DNA from: Lactifluus volemus
Lineage: Eukaryota; Basidiomycota; Agaricomycetes; Russulales; Russulaceae
Length of the DNA stretch: 64,000 nt
Assembly: GCA_022376515.1 (NCBI GenBank)
Contig: WTXI01000037.1
Span: 186,001-250,000 of the forward strand
Direction of reading: 5' to 3'
Under the pieces are notes generated by a model. That model had not been told where the DNA came from. It made no database searches and saw nothing but the letters and a program-made list of their open reading frames with translations. Shown here in pieces: positions 37,040 to 48,669 of this stretch. Each line of letters begins with the position of its first letter. The stretch's first letter is position 1. Both the position numbers and the translations under genes were made by a program.

Positions 37040-40000
37040 TCACTGCAAAACACCCGCGACCAGTTCAAGAATCTCCTTGATCGACCTTCCCCGGTTGTTG
37101 TCATCCTTTGCAATTGGCTGCCAGGTCGCCCCATGACGTGGCTCCGCCCCAATACAACGCCTTATTACTTCCTCTTCTTGCACCGCAGTGCCATGCTGTC
37201 GCTCAAACTTGAGCCACCAACCCCACGCGTCACCGATGTCTGGTCCTGCGCTAACCGCACGGTCGAACCACTGTCGTGCTTTCTCAATCTTACGCTCTGC
37301 CCAAAACAGCCGAGCGACGGTACAGATCACGAGTGGGTCATCTGCACATTTCTTGAGCGCGTCCACGCTACGAGCCTTGCGCTGCGGGCGCGCTTCTGCC
37401 CAAATGGCCATCGACCAGAGTATGCCCGATGTTGGGCATTCTTGCAATGCTCGCGCGAGTAATGCCTTTCCTTGCACAACCGCACCAGAGCGTTCTTCGA
37501 TACCGATAGCTTCTGACCAGAGGGTGTCACTCTTTGGATTGACCAGTCGCGCTTTCTCAAGCAATGCCCGCGCGCGGATACTCTTCCCATCCAGTTCTTC
37601 TAGTCGGCTGGCGAGTATCCAAAGGGTAACATCCTTCGGGACAACCTTAAGCCCTGCAGCATAGGCCGCGCGTGCTGCTGAGTAGTCTTTAGCGGCTTGG
37701 TGAATCTGACCTTTGATCATGTATAGTTTGGCAAACTTGGGATATTTTGACAACGCTGTGGAGACAGTTGTCAAAGCGAGTTCCGCTTGGCCTTGCTGTC
37801 GCTCAAACACGGCCGATTTCATCCAGATCTAGGGGAAGAGAATAAGAAAATGAGCCTCGCACATCCACCAGGGGAAAGACAAGGTATGGTCACCCTTTCA
37901 GTGTCCGCGACTGTTCGCGCGCGCACCAAAAGCTCCCGCGCTACTCCCAATTCTCCATTTTCCGCCTCGAGCTTGAAAGCTGCGAGCCAGATCTGCTCGC
38001 TCTCCGAGTTCCTGTCAAACGCACGTTCGAGTACCTTGCGCGCCGCAGGTACATCTCCACCCAGCCATTTCTCCTTGGCCCACATTAACCAAAGTACCTC
38101 GGCTTGAGGACAACAGTCGACAGCCTGTGCAAGCAGGTTGTCGAGGTTTTCGCGAGTACCATGTGCTTTCTCTAGGTCTGCCGCACGGCGCCAAAGGTCA
38201 CGGCGGTCGGGGAAAACCCGCAAAGCGTATGCAAGAACAGCGCGAGCGGTGCCAACGCGCCCGCGAGCCTCAGCTGCCTCTGCATCACTAAGCCACGTCG
38301 TCAAACGGTCCTCCTCCTCGACATCCATCGCAACGGTTGCAGAGACTACCGCTTCACACGTACGCGGCGCTCCCTCCGCCTCACATCGCTCAGCCTCCTT
38401 CAGCCACTGCTCGCGTGTGAGAAGCACGCCGTGGGCACGCAACGTGCGCACAGCTGTGGCGAGCGTCCTGTCAACCCGTTCGAGCTCTTCCATACGTTTC
38501 TCTTCGGAAAGGGCCACCGCTTCTTGTTCAATTAGGCGGCCTGCGGCGATCCAGATTTCATGCGACGTGGGCACCGCCTTGCGTGCCTTGTTAAGTACTG
38601 CTTTTGCATCTTCTGGTGTCTCTAAGCGGGCGAGAGCGAGCCAAAGCTCGACAGAAAGTGGGATCACTTCTACGGCTCGTGAGAGGAGAATACGTGCATC
38701 CGCGGGGGAGGTTTCCAGGTTGACAGTTTCTTTCCAGAGGCGCACCGAGTTCGGGATGTGTTCAAGCGCTAGGATAGCGATAGTGAGACACTGCAGAGAG
38801 GACAAATGTAGAGCAGCCGTACCTCGTCGCAATACGCGCTTTTTCGCTTTAACATCACGTTCAAGGTCGGAAGCTGCCAGCCAGATTCTAACGCTTTGCC
38901 CAACGTGCTGTATAGCATTGGCCAGAATAATCTTTGCATCGTCATTTTGCTGTGAGGTAGTGTGAGTCCATTTCGCCGAGTAGAAATGTTGAACGAACTT
39001 ACATGTAATCTAGCGGCTTCTAGCCAAACATCTTCGCTCTTGGGGCATTGCTCACAACCCTGCTTGATAAGTTTCCGCGCAGCAACCATACGTCCCGCAT
39101 GTTCCTCCAAGGCAGCTGCAGCTATCCACCCCGGGGCGTGTTTCGGATTAGACTTGATGAGTGAATCAAATAACATGCGCGCGCGTTTTATGTCGCCAAT
39201 TTCCGCCTCAGTCTTGATGACTTGACTATCTAATGAAGTGAGGTATCCTTTTGGGTCGATGGACGTTGCAGAGCCAGATGTTGATGCTGTACCCGAGACC
39301 TAGAGTATGGTCAGCGACACAGAACCGAAACGGCGAACATGCATTTACCTGATCGAGCTTAAGAGATAGAATCTTATCTCTTGCTTGACCGATCTCAACA
39401 AAGTTGGTCAGGGTGCCAGAATCAGTGGGGGTCTCGAATCCACCGGGATCCTGTAAATTGTATATTGACAAAATGTTCCTATCTCGAGTAACTGGTAGAT
39501 TACATACCTGCTGTCGCGGATCCAATGAGTTCTCGTATTCACCCTTCGCCCGGTCTCCCACGATGACGCTATCCGGCACCACGAACGAGCGTTCTTCTTT
39601 CCTTCTCTTTCTTCGCGTCAGGTTACCAACGTCGGGTATATTCTCCCATTCGGCATCTGTGACAACTGCGAGCCCACGTTTTAAATCAGCAAATTGTTGC
39701 TGTAGTTTTGGTCGCTCTGCACGGTGCTTCACCAATTCCGCCTCTTCGCGTGCCTCACGACGGGCGCGCCGGCGTGAGTCCATTTTTCGGTCGACTTGCT
39801 CATAAATTTTGTCGGCTTCCTCGTCATCAGCTTCGTATGTTGTTCCGGCAAAGAGGCCATACTCATTGTCGGGGTCCTGAAACTGGTCAGGATCGACGTC
39901 TGGTTCTTCGCCACGTCTGGCTTGCGCCTCACTGAAGTTGGAATCAGAGAACGTTAGTTGTTTTTTGAACAAAAGATTACATACGCGATGACCTCTGCTG

Positions 40001-40194
40001 AAGGTCCTTCCCGGGCTGGGCCGATATCCGACCGGGTAGTGAAACCAGAAGCACTGACAATTCCCGTTAGTAGATTGACGACGGGTGGGACAAAAGGGAA
40101 GGGAATCGTCTACTTACCCTCGGCCAAGACCAGCGACGTAAGACGCAGGTGCTGGCATAGACAAGAATGCCAGTTTGTTCTTGTTGGACGCCAT
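37040..40194 (-). CDS. PRP6: Pre-mRNA splicing factor Prp6 (U4/U6.U5 tri-snRNP)
   Basis: Eight minus-strand exons (40118-40194, 39985-40053, 39508-39931, 39349-39450, 39003-39299, 38823-38949, 37894-38768, 37040-37828) give about 919 residues, close to the yeast and fission yeast proteins. The N-terminal PRP1 domain shows [13 protein letters not shown] sequence at the start, [33 protein letters not shown], and [14 protein letters not shown]. Residues beyond about 290 form a continuous array of HAT/TPR repeats, for example [38 protein letters not shown] and [14 protein letters not shown]. Prp6 bridges U5 and U4/U6 snRNPs and is required for tri-snRNP assembly. The ATG at 40194 starts the conserved N-terminus. 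The gene appears intact. Confidence 0.95.
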
Positions 40195-41950
40195 GGTATG
40201 TATTGTGGCAGAAGGAAAAGCGAGGAATCAAAAAGTCGCGGGCCGGTCGAGTCGAGTCAAGTCACGTGACCTCTTTCAGAGTCTTTCGTCGCTAAGACCT
40301 GTTCAGGTCTACTTGAACTCACATCCCACGGCCACTGGCATGCAGCAGGCTCACAATCGTTCTCAAGTTCGATATGGATATGTTTTGTATCACTTTAAGT
40401 TTCCGAGTCAGTCTGTCGGAAAAGTCTACAGTTATGACCGAGGATCAAAGCAAAGCCTGCAATACTGCAAACGAGTGGCGTGTAGTATGGACCAGGTCGG
40501 GCGCCAAGAAGATTTCCTTGCGGGGTATTCTGACTTCCTTGACTCCTTCCGAGGGTTCCTCCGAGTCTTCGTGCTGACTGCCTCCGTGGAACACCACCCC
40601 TCTCAGCCATGTTCATCTCTACCATTTCCCAGCCTTTGGACACCTGATTTGACTTTTGGAGATAGTCCGACAGACTGGCGTCGTTCTGCGAACCATAAGA
40701 GCGGTGGCGTAAAGAAATCGCCTAAGATGAAACTCCCCGCGACTTTATCGGTTTCTATGTCACGGCATCTATATAATGCTGCCTGACCCTGACCTGGAAA
40801 CAGCTCCAAGACCACGCGATATTTTAACAAGTCGACTGGAAAATCCTCGGCTTCAGCATGGATCACCAGTCACCGATCCCATCGACAGGCGTTCTCGTCA
40901 GTGCGTCCCTGGCCTCCACGTTATCTCTTTGTCTGTCATTGTCTTGGTTTGAATTCTGATCAGAGCTATTGTATGAATTTTAGTGTCATAGTGATCTCTA
41001 TCTACCAAAGTTACTTTTGGACTCTTCCACGACCAACCTTACTCCCAGTGATATGCTTCCCCTACAGTAACAATGTTGTGAACAGTGGACCACGCTGTCA
41101 CTGCTCAAATCCGTGTCGATCATTGACAGAGGCTTAGATTGCTGGCACATCAACATCTCATGTTCATCTTATCTCCATCGACTCACTGGCATGTGCACGC
41201 TACAATCACCTAAATTCAGGTATCATCGTGATGTGTGTTTACTCGTTCGATTAAGAAACTTTCCCTGAGTGGACTCACCACTTTCTTATTTCGATATGTG
41301 TGCGGTGCGGCGGTGCCCGATACGAAAATTGGCCCCCAGGTCTTGTGGCGCACTGTCGTTGGTTGACGACCTTCGACATTTGCCTGCAAGGCTTTCAGAC
41401 ACCCGTTTGTTACCAGTGAATGTGTCCCCCGTCAGTAGCCATAGCGTCTGTACGTCTCATTCGCTGATAGGAGATCTCCACCTTTTCTACCCAACCTAGG
41501 CTTTTCTTAAAGAGAGCGGGCAAGCACAAGGTATCATCTGCTGCTGGACATGGTCCATCGTGGCCGGCCATGCACTGGCGGCTCCTAGTCTAGTCCCTAT
41601 TGGCTCTGGTGCTTCCGTGCGTTTTTTTCGCTGGTTGCTCCAGTCGGCAATCTTCCTTGCCCACCTGGTACTTTATACGACATACGACGATCTCGATTTG
41701 ATAAGAGTATATCTTATATGGTGGATCCATGATACTTGTATATCCTAAACAAACTGGGGCCTTCATCGAAAGCAGCTGACCGCGGTCACCGTTAATCACC
41801 GCCGACGAAGAATCGCGACCAGCTACCCTTAAATATTTTCTATGCCGGAAATCATGGGGCACACTCTATCGCATGCTGTATAAAAGTGGAGATTCTTTTA
41901 CAGTAGATTCCCCCAGGCCACGGCTACCCTCCCTCTGTGGCATATTTCAA
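40195..41950. other. Divergent intergenic region between PRP6 and the transporter
   Basis: About 1.75 kb separating the minus-strand PRP6 start from the plus-strand transporter start, so it should contain both promoters. Open frames within it (such as about 40,600-40,860 on the minus strand) have no family features. No repeat or RNA gene was recognised. Confidence 0.5.
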
Positions 41951-43897
41951 ATGGTATTCTACGTTCGCAGCCTTATCCCACGTCGTCAAGCTAGTGAGGA
42001 GGGACCTGCTTCCGTCCAACAGGTTCTGCGATCGCTAAACGGGATTCAGTGGGCGCAATTCCTTTCGGGGTATGTTCAGGACCGATTGTTGGCCATCTCC
42101 GGGAGCTAATATCTATGTAGGTGGCTTGCTTTGACTGGCGATGCAATAGACTTCTTCAACGTTACCCTTAACATCGACCGTCTGGAGAAGCAGTTCCCCA
42201 AGGATGGGATAAATTCGATCGTGCGTCGTGTCGTGTCCGGAATCTCGCACCATACGGCTTAGTGACGAACGTGATTATAGACCGCGGCTATCACAGTCAA
42301 CCTCGTTCTCCGAATATTTGGGGGTGTAAGTACTTCATTCATGCATCTGTTCTGCTCCCCTTGGGTGTCCGACACAGCCATCATCTTACCCTGTGTTGCA
42401 TCGGAAGGGGCTGATAGCCATTTATACAGGTAGTTTTTGGTACGCTGGCTGATCGCTTTGGACGCAAGTGGCTGCTTGTAGCGATCCTCCTCTTCTGCTC
42501 CTTGATTCAACTCTCCACTGGGTTTGTTCGTACCCTGGCACAATTCCTTGCCTTGCGGTCCATCTTCGGCTTCGCGATTGGAGGTGTCTGGGGACTGGCA
42601 ATCTCTGATGCCCTCGAAAATCTCCCCGTTGAAGCACGTGGGTTTGCATCTGGCATACTACAACAGGGATATGCTGTTGGCTACCTTATATCATCTCTCC
42701 TAAACCTGTTCCTTGTTCCGGATAACCGCCATGCATGGCGTACACTATTTTGGGTTGCCTCAGGGATAACTGCCATAGTTGGGGCAATTCGGGCAGTCAT
42801 TCCAGAGGGTGAGGCAACCCTCCGTGCGAAAGCTCAAAGGCGTGCGCAAGACGAGAAGATTGGCCAGACGACTAAAGTACTTGCCCAGCAGGCAGGTTCT
42901 ATGCTCAAGAAGAATTGGAAGTTGTGTCTCATCGCTATGCTTGTTGTAGCTTGTGCGTAAACACGGGGAATGTGCCAGTGTTTCGAGATTACTGATGTTT
43001 GTTGGCATAGGTATGGGTTCCCTTGTGCACGGTTCGCAAGATCTGTATCCGACCTATCTTGTGAAGAATAAAGGCCTCACCGACTACCAGGCAAGTGTCG
43101 TTGCCATGATTGGTGCTTGTGGAGCCATTATGTGCGTCCGTCTCGTCTATAGCCATCTTTATAATGTTTGCATTCACGGGCACGCAACAGTGGCGGCACG
43201 ATATCAGGGTGTCTTTCACAGTTTATTGGCCGCAGGCTCACAATAATTATGTTTATTGTCCTGGGTATGGCCTTCATTCCTCTCTGGATCATCCCTTCGA
43301 CCGTCGCGAAGCTTTCCGCTGGCGTATTCTGGGTTCAATTCGGGGTGCAGGGGGCGATGGGCGTTACACCTATCCTAATAGCTGAGTTGAGTCCACCTGG
43401 ATTCTGTGCATTATTCCTGGGGATTGTCTATCAAGTCGGAAACGTGCGTCCCTTCTGTCTTCTTGGTTTTTTCTGTCTGCGAATATCGATTAAACATGTT
43501 CCTGGGGATAAATAGATGATGTCATCCGGGACTTCGCAAACCGAGACCATAATCGCTAACACGAGGCATTTCAAAAAGACGGTCGTCGTCGATGGGAAAA
43601 GCACAGTCGTACCTGGCTACGGGGACTCCATGTGCATGATGATTGGCATCATTGCCTTTACTGCAATCAAATTCGTTGTAATGCTGACAGAGTAGGTTTT
43701 TACATCGCTGATTTCACCCGATCTCGCGATGCTCACCTCAAAGTCGTCGGTCCAGGAACCGTGGGTTACGCTTTGAGAATAATCATGCTGCGGTAGTTGA
43801 AGATGGCACACAAGACCACACGCCACCTCAGATAGCCTTGGATGAAGAGAAAATCCCAGATTTTGCCGATGGACATTTACAGAATTTGGAGAAGTAA
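41951..43897 (+). CDS. MFS monocarboxylate/proton symporter, JEN1-like
   Basis: Eight exons (41951-42069, 42121-42220, 42281-42325, 42430-42952, 43011-43131, 43191-43443, 43516-43691, 43744-43897) encode about 496 residues. The N-terminal cytosolic tail is followed by helix 1 containing LTGDAIDFFNVTLNIDRL, the counterpart of the JEN signature. The MFS loop motif GTLADRFGRKW lies between helices 2 and 3. ARGFASGILQQGYAVGYLISSL, LVHGSQDLYPTYL and FWVQFGVQGAMGVTPI mark later helices. Family members move lactate, pyruvate or other short carboxylates with protons across the plasma membrane and are typically repressed by glucose; that regulation is known for yeast and not visible here. The C-terminus (LRFENNHAAVVED onward) is acidic and cytosolic. 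The ATG at 41951 directly precedes the conserved tail. Confidence 0.88.
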
Positions 43898-44061
43898 AGG
43901 CTATTCAGCCACATATCGGCGATTTTTCCTTCGGTTTTCTGACAGCGTATGACAAGTGTGTGGCTGAGAATTTTCTGGTTCGTCTTTGCTGTGTATATGC
44001 CGATCTTGTGGCCTGCCAGTACTATGTTTGTAGTTTTTGACATCTATGAAATGCAAGTCTC

Positions 44062-46734
44062 GCTTAGCTCAACTTATTTTTTTTTTTTTTTTTTTTTTTT
44101 TACTAAGCGATGTATTAGGTAGAGAAGATAGTAATCTAGGTTACCTAACAGCTCTAGCCTAATGCGCTGAAGCGGGCCACTAGGGTCCGGACTCGGAGGG
44201 AGGATAAAAAATGTGTTTACGCACATCCCTGATATGGGATAGTGTGGGGCTCATGAGGCGGGGCTACCGCGTTTACTACCCACTAAAAAACCTCGTCTCG
44301 AGTGATCTAATCTGGGTGGAGTTCCTGGAATTTCTTTTTAAGGGCATTTTCCCAGGTTGTTTTTACCCTTGTGATCGCTGATTTCGTTCTCAAGATTTTT
44401 GTCGCCGCTATCTTGTCGTCGGCAAGCCTTTTGTTTGTTATCTTTCTCCATCGTGTCTCGATGTCTGGGCGGGTGTGGTGGACGTTTTGTATTGCCCTTT
44501 CGCATCGTAGGACCCAGGTGTGTCGCTTCTGACCATAGGATTTGCAGGAGGCGGGTGGCTCCGCGTTTGGATCGGGTAGGAGGAGGGGGGTGAGATTGGG
44601 TGTCTGTGGGGGGTAGTGGAGGAGGCCACATCCTAGGGTGGTGCCCAGAGAGATCGAGGGCCGCCATGATTGGTCCTCATATGGCCATATCTCTCGGGCG
44701 AGGTCCCAGATTTGCTGTTTTGGTGGGTGGGGGCATGACTATAGGATCTGTAGGGGCCGTTCTTAAGATTTTCGTCTCCGCTATCTTATCATCGGCAAGT
44801 CTCTTATTTATTTTCTTCTGGCATTTTTCGTCGCTGCCGTCTTATCATCAGTTGATCTTTTATTGATCTGTTAGACTATAACTCTTGGTGTTGGTATGAG
44901 CTCCGAGTCTTAAGTCTGGTTTCTAGTACTCAGTCTATGGTACATTAGGCTGTGTCATGAGGGGATTCTGTTTATGATATAAGGGTCTAATAGTATGTGG
45001 GTTGATGCATGCCTGGATTGAGTTGATGATGGGGCGCGTGATTGTTTTAAGCCAGGTGAGGGGGTGGCACTGCTTGAACACAGTCACAGTGTGGCTACAG
45101 GGGGGGGGTGTTGTGGGATATGAAGGTGTGCGAGGTGGTGTGAGGGGGTAGTCTGGTAGTATATGGAGAGGTGTATGGAGGCTCCACTGTGTCATCTGAG
45201 GTCGTGCGTGTGCTGCCCGTGCCACTGCGTGGTCGTGCTTGGTACTACTGGTACGAGGGATCCGTGGCTTCAGGTTGTTATAGTTCGCTAGGTCTCGGCT
45301 CGTCAGTCTTGTCCTGGTTCTGGTTGTTTACTGATCTGGGGTTTCTTCGTTGGAGCGTCTCCACTGGCTTTCTGCGTGGGGGAAGTGGGGTGGTGACAGC
45401 CACGGCATCAGCTCGGATCGGGTGTGTGGTATGTTTGGATGTCGTATGCGTCGACTCTTCGTGAACTGGCCATTGTTTGGGGGGGGGGAGTAAGGTGTTT
45501 TTTTTTTAAAAAAAGGGGTCTGTATTTGTATACCATAACGTAGCTACAACAGAGGCTCAGATTTGGGCGCAGGCCCCATGGAGTGGGATTAGTCTATGCG
45601 GATCATGTGGGGAGTCGCAGGGGACTAGCTGGGTGTATGTAGTGTCCACAGTAAGTATTTATATGTAGGGCAATCTGCGGGGGGTCTATGTTGCTTTGCT
45701 GGTGGGAAAGGCTGGTTAGAAGGTGTCGCAGTGGGTCCTGGAGTGGAGGGGTACGCGGTGGTGGCGTGCTCGGCTTTTGGAGGGAGGGGGCTCCGCATGG
45801 GTAGTTGGATGGCAGATTGGGACGAGATCTAGCGGTGTATGAGCCAGTAAAGGCATGCCCAGTGAGAAGGCGAGTGAGGGTAGAGGAGACAGTTCTCTCA
45901 GGGCCTTTGAGCCTGGGAGCCTGGAGGACGGGCGGGAGTTTGCATGTGGGTGGGACTGGGAGTCCGGTGTAGATTAGGGAGCGGGGGTTGTTGATTTCCA
46001 GTGGGTGCCCTATGCCTCGGTGGCGGCGTTTCCGTCTGTTGTTGGTGCGTTAGGGGCCAGGGTGTTTGTGTCTGGTGGCAGTGACGACGTGGCGACTCTG
46101 GCAAGGTGGCAAGGGTGAGGGTAGTTTCGGTTGGCGTGTTAGCCGGTTGATGGTGCCTTGTGTTTTCAGGGGGTTGGTTTTCTTCCGGGTTTTAGCGGGG
46201 GGTTCACTCGGTGTTGGGTCTGCTCAGGCTTGGGGTTTCTGGTGCTGTGGTTCGGGCTCAAGGTCCTCCTTCAGGTTATGGTGTCTATTTTCATGTATTC
46301 TGGTACAATGGTTACTATGGGGGTTATTCTCCTGGTGGGGTGTGCCTGCAGGTCATGCAGTTTTCTGGTTGGTTCTCAGACTTGCGGGGAGGGGGTCTTA
46401 CAGTAAATTCGATATAGATGATTAAAGGTTGGGTACATGGTTTTATTTGTTTTCAGGAGGTTATTACAGGAAGGGGGTAGCATGGTCTAGGCTACGGGGT
46501 GGTATAAGACCGGTCAGGTGGTCTGGGGGGGTATAGAGGCTCGGGTCTCTCTGGGTCTGGAGGGTCTGCAGTGGGGTCTATGCATTTCTGGAGGGGTCGT
46601 CTCCTAGGGGGCGGATTGTGTCTCCGAGAGTGAGTTGTAGCTCTTTCTCAACCTTGCCTTCGCCGGAGCGGAGGATTGCCAAACCATGGTAGTGGTTCGG
46701 GTTCAAGGTCCCCCGCTTAGCTTAGCTCAACTTA
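44062..46734 (-). mobile_element. Poly(A)-tailed retroposon insertion with 15-bp target duplication
   Basis: The 15-mer GCTTAGCTCAACTTA occurs at 44062-44076 and again, perfectly, at 46720-46734. Immediately inside the left copy is an uninterrupted run of 25 T (44077-44101), a poly(A) tail on the minus strand. This is the signature of target-primed reverse transcription by a LINE-type element: 3' end at 44077, 5' end at about 46719, about 2.6 kb long. The body is strongly G/T-rich on the plus strand. No reverse transcriptase motif was recognised; minus-strand translations are Pro-rich and interrupted. It may be a 5'-truncated or decayed LINE, or another RNA copied by LINE machinery. Confidence 0.75.
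44386..44823. repeat. Diverged direct repeat inside the retroposon
   Basis: A segment of about 64 bp at 44386-44450 recurs at 44759-44823 with scattered substitutions; both contain TTCGTCT/TTTGTCG followed by CCGCTATCTT and TCGGCAAG. The spacing is about 373 bp, suggesting the retroposon carries an old internal duplication. Confidence 0.65.
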
Positions 46735-46980
46735 ACTCCAGAGTTAACTTTGCCAGTTAACTGCCCGGTCATCCCGAACCCGGGTCTCGGCCCGGAATTG
46801 AACGGTCTGAACCCCCGGTTGTGGTGTATAGGGCCGTACCCACCACCCCCCTTTCTTAGCAGCCACCACACGAGAGTGTTGAGACGAGAATCCAATGGAA
46901 GGGATTTCTCTGTCTCATCCTCTCCCAAGGACTCTGAAGTGCTCCACTTACTAATATAAGTATATCTTCTATATCTATAA

Positions 46981-47136
46981 CCTGGTCACAGAAGCCAACA
47001 AGTGATCGGATCAGCTTGTGAGAGAAGACCTTGCTGTTCAGGACAAGCAAGGGTGTGTTATCTGGCCACGGAAGCGGACGATTGATCCGGTCAGCTCGTG
47101 AAGTAAAACCTTCGCTGTTCTGGACAAGCGAAGGTG
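46981..47136. repeat. Two tandem 80-bp units with covarying hairpins
   Basis: Units 46981-47055 and 47061-47136 align over their full length at roughly 75-80% identity. Each can form two hairpins. In unit 1, ACAAG-TGATC pairs with GATCA-CTTGT and CCTTGCT pairs with AGCAAGG around a 10-base loop. In unit 2 the first stem has ACGA/TCGT in place of ACAA/TTGT, and the second is extended to CCTTCGCT/AGCGAAGG with the same loop pattern. The changes preserve pairing on both sides, which suggests a selected RNA or DNA secondary structure. No known RNA family was recognised. Confidence 0.6.
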
Positions 47137-47333
47137 ATTAAACTTGTGTACCCTGCCAGTCTTGGCCGGATCACATTGGACTTGGGTAAACATTTTGTTT
47201 AAACGCAATCAAATTTCTCTCAGTCCTACAAAGTTGTCCTATTTTTAACAGACCGCCATTATTGTTGCAATCCGCTGTAATACAGGTGGGTATGCTACAC
47301 CGTCGGTGAATACAGCTTGAAAGAACAAGTCAC

Positions 47334-48143
47334 CTAGAAACCGTTTAAAAATTGTTCCCAATGGCTTTTTGCCAGCGTCTTAAAGGCGAGCAAGCGCTTG
47401 AGAGCGAGTTTTCTGTATTCGATATTCTCCATTCCTTCGCTGGTGGTCCGGGCGTGCGCTCTTGTCGTAACGCACTTGAGGACTTGAGTTTGAGTAGCAG
47501 GGTATTGGCCGAGGATGATAGCGTCGTTGAGCTCCTGAGTGACAGGGACAAGATAGAAGGTAGGGCGGGTACCGGTCATGGTAATACAAGGGATAGTCAT
47601 GGCGTTTAATGGAGGGAGGCCGCTCGCTCCTCGCTTTGCGTTGTTGGACTGAAAGGCTGCTATCGCTTCTGCCACAACCTGCGGTTCTGGATGAGTCCTG
47701 TTGAAGTTCGTTTTGTCCTCAACGAGCACAAGTAAGACCAGACTGGGGCGATACAGGAGGCACACGTCTGTCTGAGCGACCCGATTGCCATCGCCGCAGA
47801 TGGTGAGAGGGATGATATAGCGCGTCATTACGGTGGTTTTGCGCTCGTTGAACCCCAGAAGCTTCAAAGTCTCCGCGGCAAAGTTGTCAATTGCACTCTC
47901 TTGGGTGGCTTTCGTAGCGAGATCGAGATATCCGAGGTAATCAGCAACAGCATCGGAAAAGTTGGGGTCGTCCGAGTCAGGAGAGGAATTGAGAATGGCA
48001 GGGTCGAGGTGGTCTAGCGACGGGTCTGCGCCATAGCGGAAGAATTGGTTTGTGGGGACAGGTGCGATGGTGATGTTGTATGCGAGGAGATCTCCGCTGG
48101 TCCAGTCGCTACCGGACTTGGCAGACCGAATAGCATTAGCCAT
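47334..48143 (-). CDS. Orphan protein with PD-(D/E)XK nuclease-like motif
   Basis: A single minus-strand frame of 269 residues from the ATG at 48143; a further in-frame start at 48182 would add 13 residues. I do not recognise the family by name. Residues about 130-165 read TDVCLLYRPSLVLLVLVEDKTN: a Asp, a hydrophobic beta strand and ExK, the spacing of the PD-(D/E)XK nuclease fold. An upstream helix contains AAETLKLLGFNERKT, where such folds often have a conserved acidic helix. No signal peptide or membrane segment is seen. It sits alone between a retroposon and a gypsy element, so it could be a domesticated or mobile-element-associated gene. The nuclease assignment is inference from the motif only. 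Confidence 0.6.
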   Translation of the reverse strand: MANAIRSAKSGSDWTSGDLLAYNITIAPVPTNQFFRYGADPSLDHLDPAILNSSPDSDDPNFSDAVADYLGYLDLATKATQESAIDNFAAETLKLLGFNERKTTVMTRYIIPLTICGDGNRVAQTDVCLLYRPSLVLLVLVEDKTNFNRTHPEPQVVAEAIAAFQSNNAKRGASGLPPLNAMTIPCITMTGTRPTFYLVPVTQELNDAIILGQYPATQTQVLKCVTTRAHARTTSEGMENIEYRKLALKRLLAFKTLAKSHWEQFLNGF

Positions 48144-48664
48144 GTTTGGAATCTGACGATGAGGTGAGATCCATCGACCCATGCAAGGCTAGACATATTG
48201 AACTACCCACCTGAGAAACAAGATCACCCAACAAGATTGAGACGGTTATCGACAAGGCGCAAGTTTTGGTGTAATCGAGCGGTTGTGGCACAAGTCTGTT
48301 GCCAAACATGGCCAAATAACCGATAACCATATCCATACAAGTGCTTGAGCGGCTGCGCCGCTAATTCGGACAGATAAGGAAAAATTAGTAAGCAGTCATC
48401 TGTGTCAACCGCTGGAGAGATAGAGCAAAGCAAAATGAAGTGGGAAAAAAAGGTGGCAAAGCTACTGTTGCCACATCAGCAAAATGTCTGACACTGTGGG
48501 CATTTCAGGATGTCAAGCCACTTGTTATGCTAATTTAATCAGAATTATTTTTCAAAAGAGCTTTGAAAATAAGCACACAATACATCATAATCTTATGTTA
48601 CGGCTCGACTAGGGCCGGGTCCCAACTAGGGTTCTGGTTGTTCTGGTCTCTCCTAAGACCTGGG
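48144..48664. other. Spacer with an orphan CATCAG-type element end
   Basis: About 520 bp upstream of the orphan gene. At 48474-48488 it contains CATCAGCAAAATGTC, identical to the first 15 bases of the inverted-terminal element at 58797-62051. No matching opposite end was found nearby, so this may be a relic end of the same family. Sequence at 48596-48664 (starting TGTTACGG) may be a truncated LTR; this is uncertain. Confidence 0.45.
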
Positions 48665-48669
48665 CTCAG

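Noticed and set aside
40175..40866. Open frames on both strands near the PRP6 start
   Set aside because: They have no family features and lie in the divergent promoter region.
45480..45515. G-run followed by T-run and A-run, considered as a rho-independent-type terminator or a boundary of another element
   Set aside because: Fungal nuclear genes do not use such terminators and no duplication flanks it; it is low-complexity DNA within the retroposon.
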